Source: Micromonospora rubida (lineage in GTDB: Bacteria; Actinomycetota; Actinomycetes; Mycobacteriales; Micromonosporaceae). Taken from it: a DNA stretch of 64,000 nucleotides. The DNA lies in NCBI RefSeq assembly GCF_009908295.1, contig NZ_JAAALO010000006.1, positions 1-64,000 of the forward strand, written 5' to 3'. Numbering within the stretch: position 1 is the first letter of the stretch; each line of letters starts with the position of its first letter. Shown one piece after another: positions 1 through 8,849 of this stretch. Both the position numbers and the translations under genes were made by a program. A model generated the notes under the pieces. It searched no databases. It saw nothing but the letters and a program-made list of their open reading frames with translations, and was not told the DNA's origin.

Positions 1-126
1 AAGCCCTACGACATCGCCGGCGGCATCGTCAACAACGACGGCAAAGTCCGCCTCGACGACGAATCCATCGTCATCGACAACGACCCCACCAACTGCACCG
101 GCCACATCCCCAACTGCTTCGCCTGA
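1..126 (+). CDS. C-terminal end of a right-handed beta-helix repeat protein (partial)
   Basis: Frame 1 is open from the window edge to TGA at 124-126 and gives 41 residues. A turn-and-strand repeat, GGIVNNDGKVRLDD, is followed by a short Cys pair (NPTNC and IPNC). In actinobacterial parallel beta-helix and polymorphic-repeat secreted proteins the last coil commonly reads GGI-N-G-V-L followed by NNPDNC-like residues, so this is probably the last coil of such a surface or secreted protein. The catalytic part, if any, lies outside the window. It converges with the pullulanase gene, with a hairpin between them. Family assignment rests on the repeat signature alone. Confidence 0.5.
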   Translation, partial: KPYDIAGGIVNNDGKVRLDDESIVIDNDPTNCTGHIPNCFA

Positions 127-180
127 CGGCAGGCAGGGCTGGTAGCCGGCAACGGTGACACCGGCCACGGGCAGTCCACC

Positions 181-226
181 GGCCCCGCTCGGAAGGATCC
201 GTACACGGATCCCACCGGGCGGGGCC
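181..226. terminator. bidirectional terminator hairpin
   Basis: Outer arms GGCCCCGC (181-188) and GCGGGGCC (219-226) enclose an inner inverted repeat, GGATCCGT (195-202) and ACGGATCC (205-212). It lies between two convergent genes, so it probably ends both transcripts. Confidence 0.6.
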
Positions 227-266
227 GGCGGCCGTCTCCGGCGCGGACGGGCCGGGCGGGCGACGG

Positions 267-3200
267 CTACTCCTGGACGAAGACCGCCACACTGCGCGCC
301 GGCACCGTGAAGGTGCCGGTGCCCCGGTCGAACGACGCGGTGCGCAGCACCGGGTCGGCGGAGGCCCTCAGCACCGGGTGCAGCGCCACGTCCGCCCCGC
401 GCAGCCCGGCGACCCGCTGCCGCGCCGCCTCCGGGGTGGCGTTGAAGACGACGGTCACCGACCGCCACTTCCCGTCGAGCCCGCGGGCGTCGAGGGTCAT
501 GGTGAGCACGCCCGGGGTCTCACCGGTGCCGGAGAGCGGGAAGGCGACCCTCCTCTGCACCTGCTCGGCGGTGGTCAACCCGAACACCGGCGAGGACTCG
601 CGGATGCGCAGCAGCTCCGCGTACCGGGCGTCGGCCAGGTCGATCGCCGCGCAGCCCGGCACCAGCGACGGATCGGCCAGCAGCGGCTTCGCGTACGGCC
701 ACTTGTCCTGGTTGTCCGCCGCCGGCGGGAGGCCGGCGCCGAAGCCGTTGCCCTCGGCGCAGTCCCAGCGGATCTGGTTGAACCAGTCACCGGAGTTGAA
801 GGAGTTGCGGTCCAGCGACTTCGAGCGCAGCCGCTCCGAGCCGGCCGCCACGAACCCGGTCCCCTGGCCCATCACCACCGTGGAGAGGGCGAGCACCTGC
901 ATCCGGGCCCGGTCCGCCGCCGAGGTGGCCTGCGGCAGCTTGTACGCCAGCGCGTCGTACAGGATCTCGTTGTCGTGCGCGTCGACGTAGGTGACCGCCT
1001 CCCCCGGCGCGGCGGTGTAGCCGGCGGGCGAGCCGTTGTAGTCGACCTGGCCGCCGGTGACCTGCCGGCCGGCCGAGTCGGTGAACCGGTAGCCGCGCAG
1101 GTTGCCCGTCAGCCCGACCTTGATCAGGTCGTGGGCGTGCAGCAGCCGGGCCTTCTGCTCGGCCGCCGACCCGTTCACCGGGTCGCCGTTGGGGTCGGTG
1201 AACAGGCCCGACGCGAAGCCCTGCACCCGCGGGTTCGGGTCGAACGGCCCGCCGCCGCGCACCGCGTCGCGGAGCCGGTCGTTGAACGTGCCGATCCCGG
1301 TCCCCGCCATGTTGGCCTGGGTGGCCTGCACGAACCGGGCGTCGTCGGCCACCTCGCCGAAGTTCCAGCCCTCGCCGTACAGCAGGATCTTCCGCCCGTC
1401 CACGCCGTCGCGGGCGGGGGTGAGCCGGTCCAGGGCGGCCCGCACGGCCAGGATGTTCGCCTTCGGGTGGTGGCCCATCAGGTCGAACCGGAACCCGTCC
1501 ACCTTGTACTGTTTCGCCCAGGTGACCAGGGAGTCGACCACCAGCTTTCCCATCATGGCGTGCTCGGGGGCGGTGTTCGCGCAGCAGGTCGAGTTGGCGA
1601 CCGTACCGTCGGACAGCAGCCGGTGGTAGTAGCCCGGCACCACCTGGTCGAGCACCGACTTGCCGTCGGTGCCGGCCGCCGACGTGTGGTTGTAGACCAC
1701 GTCCATGACCACCCGCAGGCCGGCGCCGTTGACCCCGGCGACCATCTGGCGGAACTCGGTGGTCCGCTTCGACCCGGCCGGGTCGACGGCGTAGCCGCCC
1801 TCCGGCACGGTGTAGTGCAGCGGGTCGTACCCCCAGTTGTAGCCGTCGGACTCCGCCACCGCCGCGACGCACTTCTGCTGCTCGTCGGAGTCCGGCGGCA
1901 GCTTCGCCAGGTCACACGCCGGCTGCCGCTGGTCGGCGCGGCGCTCGGGGATGGTGGCGAAGTCGAACACCGGCAGCAGGTGCAGGTAGTCGACCCCGGC
2001 GCCGCCGAGCGCCCGCAGGTGCCGCATCCCGGCCGTGTCCGGGTCGGTGAAGGCGAGGTAGGTGCCCCGCCGCTCGGCCGGCACGGTGCTGTCGGCGATG
2101 GAGAAGTCCCGGACGGAGATTTCCTGGATCTGCGCCTTCGCGGCGGGCGGCGCCGCCGGCTTGCGCAGGTTCGCCCACCCCTTCGGCGCCAGCGCCGGGT
2201 CGGCCAGGTCGACGATCTGGCTGTGCGTGGAGTTCGGCGCGAGCGCCACCGAGTACGGGTCGGTCACCGAGGCGGTGACCACCTTCCGCGCCGCCGGCTG
2301 CCACGCCTCGACCCGGTACCGGTAGTACTTGCCGGTCCAGCCCCGGTCGCCGCGCGCCGACCAGACGCCGGTGCGGTCGTCGCGGCGCATCGACACGGTG
2401 CGCGGAGCGGCGGTCGGCGAGTCGAACAGTTCCAGCGCCACCGTCCGCGCGGTGGGCGCCCACACCGCGAGGGTGGGCACCCCGCCGGCGAAGGTCGCCC
2501 CGAGCGCCGCGTCGGTGGCGGCGGCGTAGACGTCGTCGAGCACGCCCGGGACCTGCACCCCGGTCGCGCCGAGCAGCGCGCCCCGCGCGTCCCGCTCGGT
2601 CACCACGAGCTGCCCGCGCAGCGCCGCCGGCACCTTCGCCAGGTCGCCCCGGTCCAGGCCGAACGCCTGGTACGCCCACAGGTGTGGGTGCTTCGCGCGC
2701 TGGGCCTCGGTGAGCCCGTTGCGCTGCGCCCGCAGCGGCAGCGTGGTGTACGTCCCGGACAGCTCCCCGTCGACGACGGTCAGCCCGCCGGCCGGGGCGG
2801 CCACCAGGGCGTACGTCCGGCCGTCGGCGGGCCCGGCCTGCCAGGCGACGGTGGACCGGTCGATCCAGTGTGCCTTCTGGTGGGTGAGGTCCACGTCCCT
2901 GGACGCCCCGGACGAGGTCGACGGCAGCAGGCGACCCGGCGTGCCGGCGAGCAGCCACACCTCCCGGCCGGCGGCGACGAAGTCGAGCCGCTGGTCGTCC
3001 GGCAGGTCCTTGGCGTCTCCGTTGTGGATGATGTAGCTCAGCCTGGTGGCCCCGGCCGTCAGCGGCACCCGGAAGACCGCGCCGAACGCGTCGGTCCGCT
3101 CCGGCCTGAGCGGGGTGGACCACTCGGTCGGGTTGGCCGCGCCGTCCCACAGGTGCAGGCCCCAGCCGTCGTAGTTGTTGTCGGCCCGGCGGTAGTGGAT

Positions 3201-5768
3201 CAGCGCGGTGTTCTCGTCGACCGGCGGGTCCGGCTCGCCGGTGGCGGCCTGCCTCGTCGGGTAGAGCGCGGCGTCGCCCTGCTTCACCCACACCTCGCCG
3301 GTCTGCGTGACGTCGATGGTCCGGTCGTTGGCGACGTCCTTGTTCCCGGCGGAGTCGACCACCAGAAAGCCGACCGACTTCGCGCCCGGCTTCAGCTTCA
3401 CCCAGGCGAACCGGCCGAACGAGTCCTCACCGGCGAACGGCTGCCCCTTCGGCCACTCGGTGGCGTACGCGGGGTCGATGTCGCCCCACGCGTACAAACC
3501 CCAGTCGTCGTACCCGCCGGCCGGGCGCTGGTAGTGCACCACCGCCCAGTCCCGCGACGCGCCCTGCGCCGGGGTGCCGACGGTGGCGGTGGAGCGGGTG
3601 CTCGCGGTGCGTCCCCTGCCGTCGCGGACGACGGCCTTGTACTCGATCCTCGTGCCCCCGGCCAGGCCGGCCAGGTCGTGGTGCACGGTGTACGGGGCCC
3701 GGTGGGCGCTGCCCAGCAGCGTCCACCTGCCGCCGGCGACCCGGGCGGCGACGGTGACGGTGGCCAGCGGATCGCCGGTGACCTGGGCGGTGACGGCGGC
3801 GCGGGTGGCCACCGGGGCTTCCGGGGCGGGGGCGGTGATGCCGATCGACGGCTTCGCGTCGGCCTGCGGGATCGCCCGGCCGGCCCGGTACACCACGGCG
3901 GACAGCGCCGGCACGGTCACCGTCAGCCTGCCGTCGGCCCCGGCGGTCGCGGTCGCCGCGCCGCCGTAGATCCCGGCGAAGGCCGCCCCGGCCGACCAGG
4001 TGTCCACGGTGACGGTCTGCGCGGTGCCGGCGTTGTTCACGGCGACGACGTACTCGGTGCGGTGCTTCGGGTCGATCCGGGAGAAGGCGAAGACGCCGGG
4101 GCCGTCGGCGGCGTGCCGGGTGACCTGGATGCCGTCGCGCAGCGCCGGGTGGGCCCGCCGGAGCCGACCCAGCTCGGCGATGGTGCGGTAGAGCGGGTGC
4201 GTCGGGTCGAACTGGTCGCCGGCGTGGGTGCGGTCGGTGCCGATCAGGTCGTCGTCGAGGTAGTCGGGCACCTTCGACGCGAACATGTCCTGCCGGGCGT
4301 CCTTGTCGCCACCCGGGCCGGTGAAGCCCTGCTCGTCGCCGGAGTACACCACCGGCTGCCCCCTGGTGAGGAACATGAGCTGGTGGGCGAGCTGGTCGCG
4401 GCGTAGCTGCGCGGCGTCGTCGCCGCCGGAGGCCGCGATGAACGAGCCGATCCGGCCCATGTCGTGGTTGCCGAGGAAGGTGGTCAGCCGGTTGGCGTCG
4501 GTGTCCCGCGAGGCGTAGAGGTCGTCGCGGGCGTACACGTCGGCGAGCGCCTTCGCGGAGCCGTCGGCGGCGGTGTAGCCCCGGGCGGCCTCCTGGAACG
4601 CGAAGTCGAGGGTGGCGGGCAGGCCGCCGCGCCGCACGTACGTGGAGGTGATCTCCGGGTCGGCACTGTAGACCTCGCCGAACATGAAGAAGTCCTTCTT
4701 GCCGGCGGCCTCGGCGGCCCGCTGGATGCCCCGGCTGAACTGCGGCCAGAACTCCAGGTTGGTGTGCTTGACGGTGTCGAGGCGGAACCCGTCGACGCCG
4801 GTGCCGCCGATCCAGTCGCCGTAGACCTTGGTCAGGCCGCGCACCACCTCGGGGCGCTCGGTCCACAGGTCGTCCAGGCCGTAGAAGTCGCCGTACTCGC
4901 TGTTCTCGCCGGAGAAGGTCGAGTCGCCCCGGTTGTGGTACATGGTGGCGTCGTTGAGCCACGCCGGGACCTTGGCCTTCGCGTCGGCCGGGGTGTCGAA
5001 GACCGGGGTGTACGGGAAGGAGCCGGTGTTCACCTTCGGGAAGTCCCGGCTGCCGTCGGCGTAGTTGCTGTCCTCGAAGGCCCGCCCCTGCGCGTCGGTG
5101 TACGGCGCGGTCTTCTTGTCGATGTACGCGTACTTGCCCTCGGCGTACTTGATGACGTCGGCGGTGTGGTTGACGATGACGTCGAGGTACACCTTGATGC
5201 CCCGCTGGTGCGAGAGCTTGACCAGCCTCTTCAGCTCCTCATTGGTGCCGAAGTGCGGGTCGACCTGGGTGAAGTCGGTGATCCAGTAGCCGTGGTAGCC
5301 GGCCGACACGTCCGCGCCGACGCCCTGCACGGGCCGGTTCTTGAAGATCGGGGCGAGCCAGATCGCCGTGGTGCCGAGCCCCTGGATGTAGTCGAGCTTG
5401 TCCAGCACCCCCTTGAGGTCGCCGCCGTGGTAAAAGCCCTTGTCCTTGGGGTCGAGGCCGGTCTTCAGCCGGTCCCCGGCGAGGCCGCCGGAGTCGTTGC
5501 GCGGGTCGCCGTTGGCGAACCGGTCCGGCAGGACGAAGTAGAACTGCTCCGCGCGGGCGTCGCCGGAGCCCGCCTTCAGCAGGGCCTCGACGGAGGGTTC
5601 GGAGCGCCACTGCACCGCGCCGGCGGCGGCGAGGGGGTCGGCGCCGGTCGGGTTCGGGGCGGCCTCGGCGGCGAGCTGGTGCGCGGCGACGGGGGTGCCG
5701 ACGAGGGCGAGTGTGAGGGTGGAGACCAAGGCGAGTAACGCCTTACGGGACATCGGCGAGGGTTTCAT
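267..5768 (-). CDS. pulA: secreted amylopullulanase: GH13 alpha-amylase fused to GH13 pullulanase
   Basis: An 1833-residue extracellular starch degrader. The ATG at 5768 is chosen because GAGGAAGG lies just upstream and a Sec signal peptide (hydrophobic core, then GTPVAAHQ) follows; an in-frame start at 5870 would put 34 odd residues ahead of the signal. The first catalytic GH13 domain has DVIVNHT (about 195), GFRLD with the nucleophile (about 324), GEVY (about 365) and GNHD (about 431). Two tandem CBM41-type starch modules follow (about 738-840 and 850-945; both have HYxR and a WGLxxW pattern). Next come a CBM48/E-set domain (about 1093-1180) and a pullulanase-type GH13 domain with DVVYNHT (1355), GFRFDLMG (1424), YGEGWN (1462) and DAHDNE (1597). 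Both active sites look complete. The order implies alpha-1,4 and alpha-1,6 cleavage in one polypeptide, as in actinomycete amylopullulanases. A MalR-like operator lies upstream. Confidence 0.93.
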   Translation of the reverse strand: MKPSPMSRKALLALVSTLTLALVGTPVAAHQLAAEAAPNPTGADPLAAAGAVQWRSEPSVEALLKAGSGDARAEQFYFVLPDRFANGDPRNDSGGLAGDRLKTGLDPKDKGFYHGGDLKGVLDKLDYIQGLGTTAIWLAPIFKNRPVQGVGADVSAGYHGYWITDFTQVDPHFGTNEELKRLVKLSHQRGIKVYLDVIVNHTADVIKYAEGKYAYIDKKTAPYTDAQGRAFEDSNYADGSRDFPKVNTGSFPYTPVFDTPADAKAKVPAWLNDATMYHNRGDSTFSGENSEYGDFYGLDDLWTERPEVVRGLTKVYGDWIGGTGVDGFRLDTVKHTNLEFWPQFSRGIQRAAEAAGKKDFFMFGEVYSADPEITSTYVRRGGLPATLDFAFQEAARGYTAADGSAKALADVYARDDLYASRDTDANRLTTFLGNHDMGRIGSFIAASGGDDAAQLRRDQLAHQLMFLTRGQPVVYSGDEQGFTGPGGDKDARQDMFASKVPDYLDDDLIGTDRTHAGDQFDPTHPLYRTIAELGRLRRAHPALRDGIQVTRHAADGPGVFAFSRIDPKHRTEYVVAVNNAGTAQTVTVDTWSAGAAFAGIYGGAATATAGADGRLTVTVPALSAVVYRAGRAIPQADAKPSIGITAPAPEAPVATRAAVTAQVTGDPLATVTVAARVAGGRWTLLGSAHRAPYTVHHDLAGLAGGTRIEYKAVVRDGRGRTASTRSTATVGTPAQGASRDWAVVHYQRPAGGYDDWGLYAWGDIDPAYATEWPKGQPFAGEDSFGRFAWVKLKPGAKSVGFLVVDSAGNKDVANDRTIDVTQTGEVWVKQGDAALYPTRQAATGEPDPPVDENTALIHYRRADNNYDGWGLHLWDGAANPTEWSTPLRPERTDAFGAVFRVPLTAGATRLSYIIHNGDAKDLPDDQRLDFVAAGREVWLLAGTPGRLLPSTSSGASRDVDLTHQKAHWIDRSTVAWQAGPADGRTYALVAAPAGGLTVVDGELSGTYTTLPLRAQRNGLTEAQRAKHPHLWAYQAFGLDRGDLAKVPAALRGQLVVTERDARGALLGATGVQVPGVLDDVYAAATDAALGATFAGGVPTLAVWAPTARTVALELFDSPTAAPRTVSMRRDDRTGVWSARGDRGWTGKYYRYRVEAWQPAARKVVTASVTDPYSVALAPNSTHSQIVDLADPALAPKGWANLRKPAAPPAAKAQIQEISVRDFSIADSTVPAERRGTYLAFTDPDTAGMRHLRALGGAGVDYLHLLPVFDFATIPERRADQRQPACDLAKLPPDSDEQQKCVAAVAESDGYNWGYDPLHYTVPEGGYAVDPAGSKRTTEFRQMVAGVNGAGLRVVMDVVYNHTSAAGTDGKSVLDQVVPGYYHRLLSDGTVANSTCCANTAPEHAMMGKLVVDSLVTWAKQYKVDGFRFDLMGHHPKANILAVRAALDRLTPARDGVDGRKILLYGEGWNFGEVADDARFVQATQANMAGTGIGTFNDRLRDAVRGGGPFDPNPRVQGFASGLFTDPNGDPVNGSAAEQKARLLHAHDLIKVGLTGNLRGYRFTDSAGRQVTGGQVDYNGSPAGYTAAPGEAVTYVDAHDNEILYDALAYKLPQATSAADRARMQVLALSTVVMGQGTGFVAAGSERLRSKSLDRNSFNSGDWFNQIRWDCAEGNGFGAGLPPAADNQDKWPYAKPLLADPSLVPGCAAIDLADARYAELLRIRESSPVFGLTTAEQVQRRVAFPLSGTGETPGVLTMTLDARGLDGKWRSVTVVFNATPEAARQRVAGLRGADVALHPVLRASADPVLRTASFDRGTGTFTVPARSVAVFVQE

Positions 5769-5819
5769 CGACGGCCTTCCTCTGGTCGTGATTCGCCCGC
5801 ACGCTAGCCCTTGCCGAAA

Positions 5820-5872
5820 CGTTCTGCAATACCTTGCAAACGAGAGCGCAACAATGCAGTCATCTTGCAAGC
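5820..5872 (-). promoter_or_regulatory. maltose-type (MalR/LacI) operator cluster upstream of pulA
   Basis: Four TTGCAA/TTGCAG-like elements occur within 50 bases: CTGCAA at 5824-5829, CTTGCAA at 5833-5839, TGCAG at 5855-5859 and the palindrome CTTGCAAG at 5864-5871. Streptomyces MalR/Reg1 acts on CTTGCAG-type direct repeats upstream of amylase and maltose genes, and this cluster lies 55-105 bases before the pullulanase start. That fits repression by a LacI-family maltose regulator, which is not encoded in the window. Confidence 0.5.
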
Positions 5873-5969
5873 GTCGGCTCGCGGGTGGACACCGTCACGG
5901 CCGGCCCGGACGCGGCCGGCGGCAGCGACCGGGCCTGGCTGCGGCCCGGGGAGGCGACGCCGTCGTCGC

Positions 5970-6635
5970 TCAGCGCTGCGGGATGCGTACCTCGATCTCG
6001 GCGCCGAGCTGGGCCCCGGCGGCCAGGCCGAGGTCGTCGCCGCTCCAGAACCGGCCCGGGTCGTACCAGTTCGGCCGGCGGCCGGCGGGCAGCAGGCCCA
6101 TCGCCTCGTAGGTCACCGCGACCACCTCGGCGCAGTACGCCGTCTCCAGCGCCCGGTCGCGCACCGCGCCGCCGCCGGGGGTGTCCCGCCGGGCCGGCAG
6201 GGGCAGCCGCACCCGTGGCACCCGGCCCCGCGCCCAGCGCCAGGCGAGCTGGGCGGTGGACGGGAACGGGGTGCCGTCGAGGCGAGCGACGGTGCGAAGC
6301 ACCGCCTTCTCCATCTCCGCGTCGGCGGACGGTTCGAGCTGCCGGAGCCAGGCCCGCTGGCCGTACCGGTTGGCCCAGACGCAGACCGCGTCCCGCAGGT
6401 CGTGCAGCTGCACCCCGCGCTGGTGGGTGCCGGTCCACATGTCCGGCAGCGACCGGCCCAACTCGGCGTGCCACATCAGCGGCGGCATGTCGTCCAGCAC
6501 CACCGCCATGCCGACGTGGTTGACCGGACTGTTGGTGGTGAACTGGATGGCGCGGTCGGGCGCGCTACGACCCCGGAACACCCACACGTCGCCGGTGCGG
6601 GTCAACTCCACGGCCTCGTCCAGGCTGATGCTCAT
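5970..6635 (-). CDS. YiiX/YebB-like permuted papain-fold (NlpC/P60 superfamily) protein
   Basis: A 221-residue protein with GDVWVFRG, then NHVGM (His40), and the nucleophile motif YCAEVV (Cys168). His before Cys is the permuted order seen in YiiX/DUF830-type amidases, as opposed to the Cys-first NlpC order. Such proteins cleave amide or thioester bonds in peptides or lipids; the substrate is unknown. No signal peptide or membrane segment is evident, so it is probably cytoplasmic. ATG 6635 is preceded by GTGAGG. It is divergent from the small membrane protein at 6693. Function beyond hydrolase fold is inference. Confidence 0.65.
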   Translation of the reverse strand: MSISLDEAVELTRTGDVWVFRGRSAPDRAIQFTTNSPVNHVGMAVVLDDMPPLMWHAELGRSLPDMWTGTHQRGVQLHDLRDAVCVWANRYGQRAWLRQLEPSADAEMEKAVLRTVARLDGTPFPSTAQLAWRWARGRVPRVRLPLPARRDTPGGGAVRDRALETAYCAEVVAVTYEAMGLLPAGRRPNWYDPGRFWSGDDLGLAAGAQLGAEIEVRIPQR

Positions 6636-6692
6636 GCCCTCACCCCGGCGCCGTCGCCGCTCTGCTCGCTCATGGGGGTCTACCCTAAGCGG

Positions 6693-6884
6693 ATGCGGCA
6701 AGGGATGCGGTGGTGGAAGGTGCTCGGGCTGGCTGGTCTCGCGGGGGTGGCCGCGACCGGGGTGGTCGTCGCCCGGGCGGAGCGACGGCGACGGGCGTAC
6801 ACCCCGGAGGAGATCCGGGCCCGCCTGCGCGACCGGCACGCGGAGGCCAGCGCCCTCGGCTCCGGCTCCGACACCCCGGCCTGA
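6693..6884 (+). CDS. small single-span membrane protein, leaderless
   Basis: A 63-residue product: a short basic N-terminus (MRQGMRWWK), one hydrophobic segment (VLGLAGLAGVAATGVVVA), a strongly basic juxtamembrane RAERRRR and a charged helical tail. The shape implies an N-out/C-in anchor with a cytoplasmic tail. TACCCT at 6681-6686 lies 6 bases before the ATG with no room for a ribosome binding site, so a leaderless transcript is likely. It is divergent from the amidase-like gene. Similar short uncharacterised proteins are common in Micromonosporaceae; no function can be assigned. Confidence 0.7.
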   Translation: MRQGMRWWKVLGLAGLAGVAATGVVVARAERRRRAYTPEEIRARLRDRHAEASALGSGSDTPA

Positions 6885-6955
6885 GCCCTTCGGACCGCCC
6901 GGCCCGTCCCCCAACAGGGCCCCGGTGTGGTCCGGTCCAGCACCCGCCTCATCGT

Positions 6956-7015
6956 GTTGATCAAGAGGTTTGTGTCAGGATCCGCCGCCCCGCAGACGCA
7001 AACCTCTTGATCAAC
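6956..7015. repeat. 21-bp inverted repeat with BclI core
   Basis: Arms 6956-6976 and 6995-7015 match at 20 of 21 positions and include GTTGATCAAGAGGTTTG, with an 18-base loop. It lies downstream of the small membrane gene and may act as its terminator. I have the impression that GATCAAGAGGTTTG-type arms recur between genes in Micromonosporaceae; that needs a genome search. Confidence 0.75.
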
Positions 7016-7338
7016 GGGGTGAGGGACCGAGGGGGTGTTCGGTTTGGGGGGTTTTGGCGTGGAATAGCCGGTGGTCGGGGTCACCGTGGGTGTGGAATCG
7101 GTGGGGGGTCGGGGGCGTTGTACATGGTTCACCCGGGTGAGACCGGCCCGGGGCAGCCCCCGGAACCCGGGCCCGCGTGGAATGTGGGGCCGGCCGGGAT
7201 GGTTACATCCCCCTGGACGCCCGAGCAGGTCCCCTGATCGCCGGGTTGGTCCTCTTGATCTGATCCCCCCTCGCGGTGCACACGTCGTTGTTCTGGCGGG
7301 TGTTGCCGTGTGTCCCCCGACCAGAGGAGCACGCCATT
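7016..7338. other. non-coding stretch upstream of the C39-like gene
   Basis: No convincing gene. The + strand is G- and GT-rich between 7020 and 7115 (runs of 5-6 G). A partial echo of the upstream inverted repeat (CCTCTTGATC) occurs near 7249. The C39-like gene's ribosome binding site, GAGGAG, is at 7324-7329. Confidence 0.5.
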
Positions 7339-8001
7339 ATGCGTACCGATCTGATCCGTAAGACTGTTCTGACCGCTGCTGGGTTCGCCGCTACCGCTGG
7401 TGGTGTCGCCGCCCCCGCTATCGCCGCGCAGGCCACCCCCACCACCCACACCCCCACCGCGTCGGTGCAGACCGACCGTAAGGCTGGCGGGGAGCGTCAG
7501 CTTGATGTGCGGTACGAGGCGCAGCCGAACTTCTACTTCTGTGGGCCGGCTGCCGCGCGTAATGCCCTGTCGGTGCAGGGTAAGGCCATCAGCGTCGACG
7601 CGATGGCGAAGGAGATGGGTACCACCGAGGACGGCACTGATTCGATCAACGACATCACTCCGGTGTTGAACAGGGAGACCGGTAAGGCTGACGCGTACCG
7701 CAGTGTCGAGATCAAGAGCGGTAAGGCCGATGGCGGTCAGACCGACAAGTTGCGCGCCGACGTCGTGCGTACCGTGGATGACGGTCGTGCGGTGGTGGCC
7801 AACATCGCGGGCACCGCCACTGACACCGACGGCACGGTCCACTCGTTCGAGGGTGGTCACTACATCAGCGTCGTCGGTTACCGCGACAGCGGTGGCATCG
7901 TGCGGATCGCCGACTCGGCCAACCCTGACCAGGCCAGCTACGAGGTCACTGTCGACAGTCTTGCCGACTGGATCGCCACCCGCGGCTACGCCACCTCCTG
8001 A
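7339..8001 (+). CDS. secreted peptidase C39-like protein
   Basis: A 220-residue exported cysteine-peptidase-fold protein. The signal peptide covers about residues 1-31 (basic MRTDLIRK, hydrophobic core, AIAAQA). The mature domain has NFYFCGPAAARN (Cys68), GGHYISVVGY (His174) and IADSANP (Asp192), the C39_2-type triad. No transporter or RiPP precursor is adjacent, so it is more likely a free extracellular protease or peptidase-like hydrolase than a bacteriocin-processing one. The start is fixed by GAGGAG at a good distance. Codon use differs from neighbours: many codons end in T (CGT, GGT, ATC/GAT mixtures), which suggests either translation-related selection or different ancestry. A strong terminator follows. 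Confidence 0.8.
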   Translation: MRTDLIRKTVLTAAGFAATAGGVAAPAIAAQATPTTHTPTASVQTDRKAGGERQLDVRYEAQPNFYFCGPAAARNALSVQGKAISVDAMAKEMGTTEDGTDSINDITPVLNRETGKADAYRSVEIKSGKADGGQTDKLRADVVRTVDDGRAVVANIAGTATDTDGTVHSFEGGHYISVVGYRDSGGIVRIADSANPDQASYEVTVDSLADWIATRGYATS

Positions 8002-8016
8002 CCCGCCACGACGACC

Positions 8017-8047
8017 AAGGGCCGACCCCACCACGGGGTCGGCCCTT
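8017..8047 (+). terminator. rho-independent-type terminator
   Basis: Perfect 13-bp stem, AAGGGCCGACCCC (8017-8029) and its complement (8035-8047), with a 5-base loop, 15 bases after the C39-like stop. It lies between convergent genes (DedA ends at 8086). Confidence 0.85.
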
Positions 8048-8085
8048 TCGTCGTACGAGGGGGATGTGGCGCCGACCCCGGAGGG

Positions 8086-8751
8086 TCAGCGGTCGGTGCC
8101 CGCGCGGACCGACTCGGCGGCGTCGTCCGCATCGGCCGGCTCCACCGGCTCCAGCCGCCGGGCCCGCCGCCGCAGCCACCAGGTGCTGCCCAGGCCGGCG
8201 AGCACCGCGAGGACCAGCCCGGCCCAGGAGATGTCCTTGAGCCAGTGCTCGGCGGCCCGGCCGACGCTGTACAGCAGGTAGGTGGTGCCGAAGGCCCAGA
8301 CCAGGCCGCCGGCCGCGTTGGCCAGCAGGAAGCGGCGGTACGGCACGTGCAGCGCACCGGCCAGGGGGCCGGCGAGGATCCGCAGCAGCGCCACGAACCG
8401 GCCGAAGAAGACCGCCCACACCCCGTGCCGGGCGAAGCTCTGCTCGGCGCGGGCAAGGTGTGCGGGGCCGAGGTGTTTGGGGAAGCGCCGGCCCAGCCGG
8501 GCCAGCAGCGGACGGCCGCCCCGACGGCCCACCGCGTACCCGATCGAGTCGCCCGCGATGGCGCCGAAGGCCGCGGCGGCGCCCACCCACTCCGGCTCCA
8601 CCACCCCGGTGGCCGCGAGCAGGGCAGAGCTGACCAGGACGATCTCGCCGGGCAGCGGGACGCCCATGCTCTCCACGCCGATCACCCCGGCGACGATCAG
8701 GTAGACCGCGACCGGGGGCAGCGCGGACAGCCATTGCGACACATCGATCAC
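8086..8751 (-). CDS. DedA family membrane protein
   Basis: 221 residues of the DedA/SNARE-associated fold. GVPLPGEI near the N-terminus, GDSIGYAVGRRGG, and FFGRFVALLRILAGPLAG (the family's FxGRFxPxxR-like segment) are all visible. There are several hydrophobic spans and a basic, then acidic, cytoplasmic tail (RRRARRLEP, DADDAAES). Members are implicated in lipid-carrier (undecaprenyl phosphate or PE) flipping and envelope homeostasis. The GTG at 8751 is chosen because AAGGGG lies 6 bases upstream; an in-frame ATG further out adds 25 non-conserved residues. Confidence 0.88.
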   Translation of the reverse strand: MIDVSQWLSALPPVAVYLIVAGVIGVESMGVPLPGEIVLVSSALLAATGVVEPEWVGAAAAFGAIAGDSIGYAVGRRGGRPLLARLGRRFPKHLGPAHLARAEQSFARHGVWAVFFGRFVALLRILAGPLAGALHVPYRRFLLANAAGGLVWAFGTTYLLYSVGRAAEHWLKDISWAGLVLAVLAGLGSTWWLRRRARRLEPVEPADADDAAESVRAGTDR

Positions 8752-8849
8752 GCTCGCCCCTTCAGGTTCGGCCTCGAACCCTACCCGCGCCGCTGGGGCA
8801 CCGAGGCCCCACGCCGCCGGCACCACCCACCCGGGCGGCCCGGCGCTGG

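Noticed and set aside
378..4406. 1342-codon open frame on the + strand opposite pulA
   Set aside because: Low-complexity Arg/Gly/Val translation, antisense to a gene with two complete GH13 active sites; a by-product of high GC.
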